A stretch of DNA of 64,000 nucleotides from Anaerococcus vaginalis ATCC 51170 (GTDB lineage: Bacteria > Bacillota > Clostridia > Tissierellales > Peptoniphilaceae). Both the position numbers and the translations under genes were made by a program. This document shows positions 60,125-64,000 of this stretch, one piece after another. The stretch spans positions 1,577,237 to 1,641,236 of the forward strand of contig NZ_GG700527.1 of the NCBI RefSeq assembly GCF_000163295.1, written 5' to 3'. The notes beneath the pieces are model-generated. The model made no database searches, was not told the DNA's origin, and saw only the letters and a program-made list of their open reading frames with translations. How positions within the stretch are numbered: position 1 is the stretch's first letter; every line of letters begins with the position of its first letter.

Positions 60125-61112
60125 ATTTTTAAAAATTTTATCAATTTTTGCCTTAGTTTTTGCGATTACATCATGCTCAAACAAAGACAATACATCAAAC
60201 GAAAACATCTCAAATGCTAATATGTCAAATCCTTCATCAAATACAAAGGAAAAATTATCAATCGACGAATTAAATGTGACTTATGTAACTTCACCTTTGA
60301 ATGTTCCATCAATTATCGAAAAAAATAAGGAAATTTTTGCAAAACATCTTCCAAATGTAAAAATTAATTACAAGGAAATCACAAGTGGTGCAGACCAAAC
60401 AGCTGCTCTTGCAAGCGGAGATGTTGATTTGCTTTATGGGCTTGGTGGTTCTTCTGCAATTCTTGCAAAGGCAAACGGTCAAGATTTGAAAGTTTTAAAT
60501 ATGTATTCAAAAGCACCAAAGGCATTTTCACTTTTTGCCAAAGATGATTCAATAAAAAATCCATCAGATTTAAAGGGCAAAAAAATCGGAGGCCCTGTAG
60601 GAACAAACTTACACCAAGAACTTTTAGCATATTTAGAAAAAGAAAATTTGAATGAAAAAGACGTAGAATTTTCAAATATGTCAATTCCAGATGCAGCCGC
60701 TGCTCTTGATTCAGGAAATTTAGACGTAGCACTTTTGGGAGGACCTGCAGCTTATAAGGCAAAGGAAGCAGGACTTTATGAAATTACAAACGGAGAAGAT
60801 TTAATAGATGCTATGATTTGTGTGGCAAGCTCAGAAAAATTTGCCAAAGATCATCCAGATGTAATAAAAGCAATAAATGATGCCCAAAAAGAAATAGCAG
60901 AATTTATGGAAAAAAATAAAGACCAAACAAAAGAAATTGTAAAAAAAGAATTAGACCTTGATGATAAAGCCTACGAATATATGTATCCAATGTACGATTT
61001 TTCAACAAAAATTACAGAAGATGATAAAAAAGGCTTTGAAAGAACCAAAAAATTCATGCTAGATAATAAAATGATAGAAAAAGATTTTGATATTAATCTT
61101 TTGTTTAAATAA
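60114..61112 (+). CDS. ABC transporter substrate-binding lipoprotein (SsuA/TauA/NMT1 type)
   Basis: A lipoprotein of 332 residues (lipobox AITSCSN, Cys near 21) followed by an Asn/Ser linker. The fold pattern fits the SsuA family: VTYVTSPLNVPSIIEKNKEIF, ITSGADQTAALASGDVDLLYGLGGSSAILAKANG, SDLKGKKIGGPVGTNLHQELLAYLEK, and AAAALDSGNLDVALLGGPAAYKAKEAG. The family binds sulfonates, nitrate, riboflavin or thiamine precursors; with a Fur-like box upstream, a metal or metal-complex substrate should also be considered. Confidence 0.9.
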   Translation: MKNKFLKILSIFALVFAITSCSNKDNTSNENISNANMSNPSSNTKEKLSIDELNVTYVTSPLNVPSIIEKNKEIFAKHLPNVKINYKEITSGADQTAALASGDVDLLYGLGGSSAILAKANGQDLKVLNMYSKAPKAFSLFAKDDSIKNPSDLKGKKIGGPVGTNLHQELLAYLEKENLNEKDVEFSNMSIPDAAAALDSGNLDVALLGGPAAYKAKEAGLYEITNGEDLIDAMICVASSEKFAKDHPDVIKAINDAQKEIAEFMEKNKDQTKEIVKKELDLDDKAYEYMYPMYDFSTKITEDDKKGFERTKKFMLDNKMIEKDFDINLLFK

Positions 61113-61127
61113 AATTTTAAGACCTAT

Positions 61128-61160
61128 AAACCATCTCGAAAAAATCGGGATGGTTTTTTT
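61128..61160 (+). terminator. Terminator of the ABC importer operon
   Basis: AAACCATCTCG, a 7-base A-rich loop, CGGGATGGTTT and a T run. Confidence 0.88.
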
Positions 61161-61240
61161 ATAAAAAAATTAAAGATATAATTTAAAGTAAGGATAGATT
61201 TGCTCAACTTTACACGAATATATAGGCAAAGGAGGAAATA

Positions 61241-61747
61241 ATGGATGATAAAAATTTAATAAAAGGAATTAAAAACAAAGATGAAAAATATTTGATTGAA
61301 TTCATTAACCTTTATGGACCTATATTAAAAGGAGTTATTGTAAAAACTATAGGAAATAGGAGAAATATTTTAGACGAAATTTTAAATGATGCTCTCCTTG
61401 GAATTTGGGATAATATAAATTCTTATGATCCTACTAGGTCATCTTTTAAAAATTGGTGTGCAGGAGTTGCCAAATACAAGGCAATTGACGCCATTAGAAA
61501 AGAAGCAAAACACGACTGCCTTGATCTTGATGATGTATCTGGTTTTATTTATGATAAAAATCTAGAAAATTATGATGAAAGCGAAAAAATTCTTGAAATA
61601 TTGTCAAAAAAAGATAGGGAGATTTTTAAAAAATTATTTATAGAAGGATATTCATACGATGATTTAGAAAAAATCACAAAAATTCCGAAAGACAGACTCT
61701 ACAACAAAGTAAGCCGTGCCAAAAAAACTTTAAGGAGCAAATTATGA
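61241..61747 (+). CDS. RNA polymerase sigma-70 family (ECF-like) factor
   Basis: A protein of 168 residues with region 2 (about 10-80: LIEFINLYGPILKGVIVK...DEILNDALLGIWDNINSYDPTRSSFKNWCAGVAKYKAIDAIRKEA) and region 4 (about 115-165: LSKKDREIFKKLFIEGYSYDDLEKITKIPKDRLYNKVSRAKKTLRSKL, an HTH). This is the normal two-domain ECF layout. Starts at ATG 61241 behind GGAGGAAAT. It overlaps the next gene by four bases, typical of a sigma/anti-sigma pair. Confidence 0.92.
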   Translation: MDDKNLIKGIKNKDEKYLIEFINLYGPILKGVIVKTIGNRRNILDEILNDALLGIWDNINSYDPTRSSFKNWCAGVAKYKAIDAIRKEAKHDCLDLDDVSGFIYDKNLENYDESEKILEILSKKDREIFKKLFIEGYSYDDLEKITKIPKDRLYNKVSRAKKTLRSKL

Positions 61748-62733
61748 AAAATATCTATGACAAAATAAATGATATGGATTTTGAAATTGAAAAAATCGAA
61801 TTAAACGACTTTGAAAAAGAAAAATTAATAAAAACTGCAAAATCCTACAAAAAAAATAAAAAATCAAAAAAATTTTTGCCAATAGCAGCTGCATTAATCC
61901 TAGTAGCTGGACTTAATATTCCAATTGTAAAAGCAGAAGTTTCAAAATTTACAACAGACATAAAAGTAACTATGATGGAAGCCTTTGGCGCAAGTCCTGA
62001 TTCCTACAAATATATGGCAGAAATTAATAAACCAGTAACAGTTGGAGAAGATTCATTTGTGATAGGAAATATAGCCTTTGAAGATAATAAAATATTTATA
62101 AATACCCTTAGAAATGGAAAAAATTTAGAGGAAAATACAAAAAACAATTCATATTTGTATAAGGTGGTAGTTGATGGAAAAACTTATAAAGCTATGAGCT
62201 CATCAGGAGGAGAAGGCCTATTAGAAGATAAAAAAACATCATCAGAAAATCTTATGATAAGTTTTGATAAATCTTTTCCAAAAAAAGATAAGGCAAGCGT
62301 AGATTTATATTTTGCAGATGCAAATAAAATCCAAATAATTTCAATAGAATCCCCAATGAATACAATAAACGAAGAGAACAAAATTTTCGCTGAAAATTTA
62401 AAAATAAAAGGAACAAACGCCACAATTTCATTAATGAAAATAAATCCAATGACCCTTACAGCAACAATAAAAAATCTAGATCAAGCCTATGTTTATGAAC
62501 TAAAAGGAGTTGACGAAAAAGGAAATAAAATTTCTCTAGATGAAAGAATAGGAGATGAAAACTCAACAACCTTTATTTTCAACAATTATTTCTCAGACCT
62601 AAGCCTAGATGAAATAAAAGACGGAAGAATTTTTAATTTCACCCTAAGTCGTTCAAAAATTAATGAAAATTCTGGAAAAGAAAGTGATGGCAACTTTGAA
62701 AAAATTGCAGAATTTTCATTAAGTGCCAAATAA
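61744..62733 (+). CDS. DUF4179-type membrane anti-sigma factor candidate
   Basis: A protein of 329 residues. A short cytoplasmic N-terminus (about 1-40, ending KSYKKNKKSKK) could bind the sigma factor; one membrane helix (FLPIAAALILVAGLNIPIV, about 42-60) follows, then a DUF4179-like extracellular domain beginning VSKFTTDIKVTMMEAFGASPDSYKYMAEINKPVTVGEDSFVI. No zinc-binding ZAS motif is visible in the N-terminus. Coupling to the sigma gene (ATGA overlap) supports the role; the signal sensed is unknown. Confidence 0.82.
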   Translation: MKNIYDKINDMDFEIEKIELNDFEKEKLIKTAKSYKKNKKSKKFLPIAAALILVAGLNIPIVKAEVSKFTTDIKVTMMEAFGASPDSYKYMAEINKPVTVGEDSFVIGNIAFEDNKIFINTLRNGKNLEENTKNNSYLYKVVVDGKTYKAMSSSGGEGLLEDKKTSSENLMISFDKSFPKKDKASVDLYFADANKIQIISIESPMNTINEENKIFAENLKIKGTNATISLMKINPMTLTATIKNLDQAYVYELKGVDEKGNKISLDERIGDENSTTFIFNNYFSDLSLDEIKDGRIFNFTLSRSKINENSGKESDGNFEKIAEFSLSAK

Positions 62734-62746
62734 AATAAGGACAAGA

Positions 62747-62785
62747 AAATCCTCAAATGAATTAAATTCATTTGAGGATTTTTAA
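62747..62785. terminator. Bidirectional terminator between anti-sigma and 62788 genes
   Basis: AAAATCCTCAAATGAATT and its complement form an almost perfect 17-18-bp stem with a tiny loop and T run, between convergent genes. Confidence 0.88.
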
Positions 62786-62787
62786 CT

Positions 62788-63474
62788 TTATTTTGCCAAT
62801 GATTTTTGCATTTTTATATTTCTTTTTCTTAATCTTAGGATTATATAAGCCAAATATATAAGCGTATATATAACCACTCCTACCATATTTTCTTTCCAAT
62901 TCGAAGAATATAACACCATAACGTGGATATATATTCCTATGAAAAATGGATATGCCATTTTTTGCAAATTTTTCCAACTTTTAGCTTTCATTTTGCGACG
63001 TATTGTCTTAAAAGAAGTTACAAAAAGAGGAATCAGCATCAACAATAAAAATATTGTTATTATTGATGCTATTAATTGTCTTTGAGGCATAGAGCTAGGA
63101 TTTGTAAAAAGAATTGGGAAATAACGCAAACCAAATATTATATTGTGGCTAAAAACTAATAAGCTTGCCATTATAGACATTTCTCCACGAATTGCCATCA
63201 ATTTTTTTGAAAAATCATTATGTTTTGTGATAGTTCCTAAAAACATTACTATCATAAATGAAGCTGTAGCAAATATCCCCCTTGAAAATATCTTCATAAA
63301 ATATTCATTAAACCAAGTAGGGAAATTTCTATCAAAGCCCATATTATAATAATAAACTACAAATCCTGTCCAAGCATATATTCCTAGATAAAATATGACA
63401 GGATATTTTTTAATCAAATCCTTAGTTAAACTATAAAAAATTATAGTAAACAAAATTCCAGTAATTAAAGTCAT
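62788..63474 (-). CDS. Ferric-reductase/cytochrome-b-like membrane protein
   Basis: A protein of 228 residues with about six membrane helices and a basic C-terminus. His residues in helices (SIMASLLVFSHNIIFGLRYF and FFIGIYIHVMVLYSSNW) resemble haem ligands of the ferric-reductase-like/MsrQ-YedZ family, and the spacing of helices fits. A soluble FAD/NAD domain is absent, so electrons would come from or go to a partner. It starts at ATG 63474 behind AAAGGAG, 27 bases after the upstream surface-protein gene, suggesting one transcript. Confidence 0.68.
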   Translation of the reverse strand: MTLITGILFTIIFYSLTKDLIKKYPVIFYLGIYAWTGFVVYYYNMGFDRNFPTWFNEYFMKIFSRGIFATASFMIVMFLGTITKHNDFSKKLMAIRGEMSIMASLLVFSHNIIFGLRYFPILFTNPSSMPQRQLIASIITIFLLLMLIPLFVTSFKTIRRKMKAKSWKNLQKMAYPFFIGIYIHVMVLYSSNWKENMVGVVIYTLIYLAYIILRLRKRNIKMQKSLAK

Positions 63475-63501
63475 CTTATTCTCCTTTCTATTTTCATAAG
63501 C

Positions 63502-64000
63502 TTATTGTTCCTTTTGTATAGGATTTTTACTTTCATCAATGATAATTTCCTCTTTATTTTTTTCTAAAGGGGGCAATTGAGAGTTTTTTGTGCTTTGAAT
63601 TTTGAGAGAATCTTTTTCATTTTCACTATTTTCTTTTTCAGTTTTTTCTAACTCTTTATTACCAGAATCTTTATTCGATTCATTTTTATCAAGATATTTT
63701 TTCTCATTTACAGAAGGTTTTAAAGAAGGTTTTTCCTCTATTTTATTTTTAGAATTTTCCTTTTTCTTTATAGCCTTTTTGCTAGAAGATTTATCTTGAC
63801 TATTTTCTTTTTTAACAGCTTTTTTCACTATTACCATCACGTAAGCTTCGCCTACTTCTTTTGTTCCTTTGCTTTTGAATTGTAGGTACACTCTTTGTGG
63901 GGCTTCGCTTACTTTGCTATAGTCTGGTTCGTTTTTAAAGCTTACTTCTACTGAACCGTCTTTTGGTATGTTTGAAAATCTTTCTTTGTAGTCTTCTAGC
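63502..64000 (-). CDS. C-terminal part of a surface protein, cut by the window edge
   Basis: The frame is open to the right edge, and the apparent start at 63891 is only an internal GTG. The visible 166 residues begin LEDYKERFSNIPKDGSVEVSF, continue KNEPDYSKVSEAPQRVYLQFKSKGTKEVGEAYVMVIVKKAV, a pattern like Rib/alpha-like repeat domains of surface proteins, and finish in about 115 residues of Lys/Glu/Ser-rich low-complexity sequence without an LPXTG-type signal. Attachment and function are unknown; the N-terminal part is needed. Confidence 0.6.
   Translation of the reverse strand, partial: LEDYKERFSNIPKDGSVEVSFKNEPDYSKVSEAPQRVYLQFKSKGTKEVGEAYVMVIVKKAVKKENSQDKSSSKKAIKKKENSKNKIEEKPSLKPSVNEKKYLDKNESNKDSGNKELEKTEKENSENEKDSLKIQSTKNSQLPPLEKNKEEIIIDESKNPIQKEQ

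Overview
The window is about 64 kb of very AT-rich DNA with dense operons, clostridial-type ribosome binding sites and Gram-positive surface and lipoprotein genes. It looks like chromosome of an anaerobic Firmicute of the Tissierellia/Peptoniphilaceae type (Anaerococcus or a close relative). That assignment is inference: it rests on base composition, a sodium-type V-ATPase, a sortase-anchored mucin glycosidase and a pneumococcal-type histidine triad protein. There are no tRNA or rRNA genes, CRISPR arrays or phage genes. Both ends cut through genes: pgi on the left and a surface-protein gene on the right.

Layout. 1-13.9 kb: end of pgi, a 245-bp hairpin element with perfect 28-bp inverted ends, two membrane proteins, a giant GH101 endo-alpha-N-acetylgalactosaminidase, a MATE exporter, an ATP-grasp ligase, and thrS behind a T-box leader. 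13.9-18.3 kb: an FCD-type GntR regulator, an orphan Phd-like antitoxin, a KdgT-type permease, a THF riboswitch with folT, two tandem type I toxin-antitoxin loci of Fst/par architecture, and a PepSY lipoprotein. 18.4-28.0 kb: an amino-sugar region with a UTRA regulator, agaS, lacD, lacC and a sugar kinase on the minus strand, a mannose-family PTS operon on the plus strand, and nagA. 28.2-32.6 kb: a zinc importer operon ending in a six-triad Pht-like lipoprotein, preceded by two Fur-family (Zur-like) operators. 33.8-42.7 kb: a sugar-salvage cluster (iron alcohol dehydrogenase, class II aldolase, FGGY kinase, 2-hydroxyacid dehydrogenase, MtnK-like kinase, NhaC transporter, DeoR regulator, MtnA-like isomerase). 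42.7-47.1 kb: MgtC, an AGCS symporter, a glycerophosphodiesterase and a CBS-domain membrane protein. 47.1-55.5 kb: a nine-gene V-type ATPase operon. 55.8-64 kb: a small membrane protein and an SsuC/TauC-type ABC importer, each behind a Fur-like box, glpX, a lipoprotein, a sigma/anti-sigma pair, a cytochrome-b-like membrane protein and the edge gene.

How it fits together. A 12-bp palindrome of the form TGGTANNTACCA (or a one-mismatch variant) lies just downstream of good promoters for the GH101 enzyme, agaS-gntR, the kinase-lacC-lacD operon and the PTS operon. This predicts one regulon that cleaves mucin O-glycans outside the cell, imports the sugar, and routes it through deacetylation, AgaS, LacC and LacD to triose phosphates. 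The 33.8-42.7 kb cluster carries kinase, isomerase and aldolase steps resembling the 5-deoxyribose/methylthioribose DHAP shunt, with a strongly divergent isomerase. The two small toxin loci show every part of an Fst-like RNA antitoxin system but encode peptides I cannot assign to a described family.
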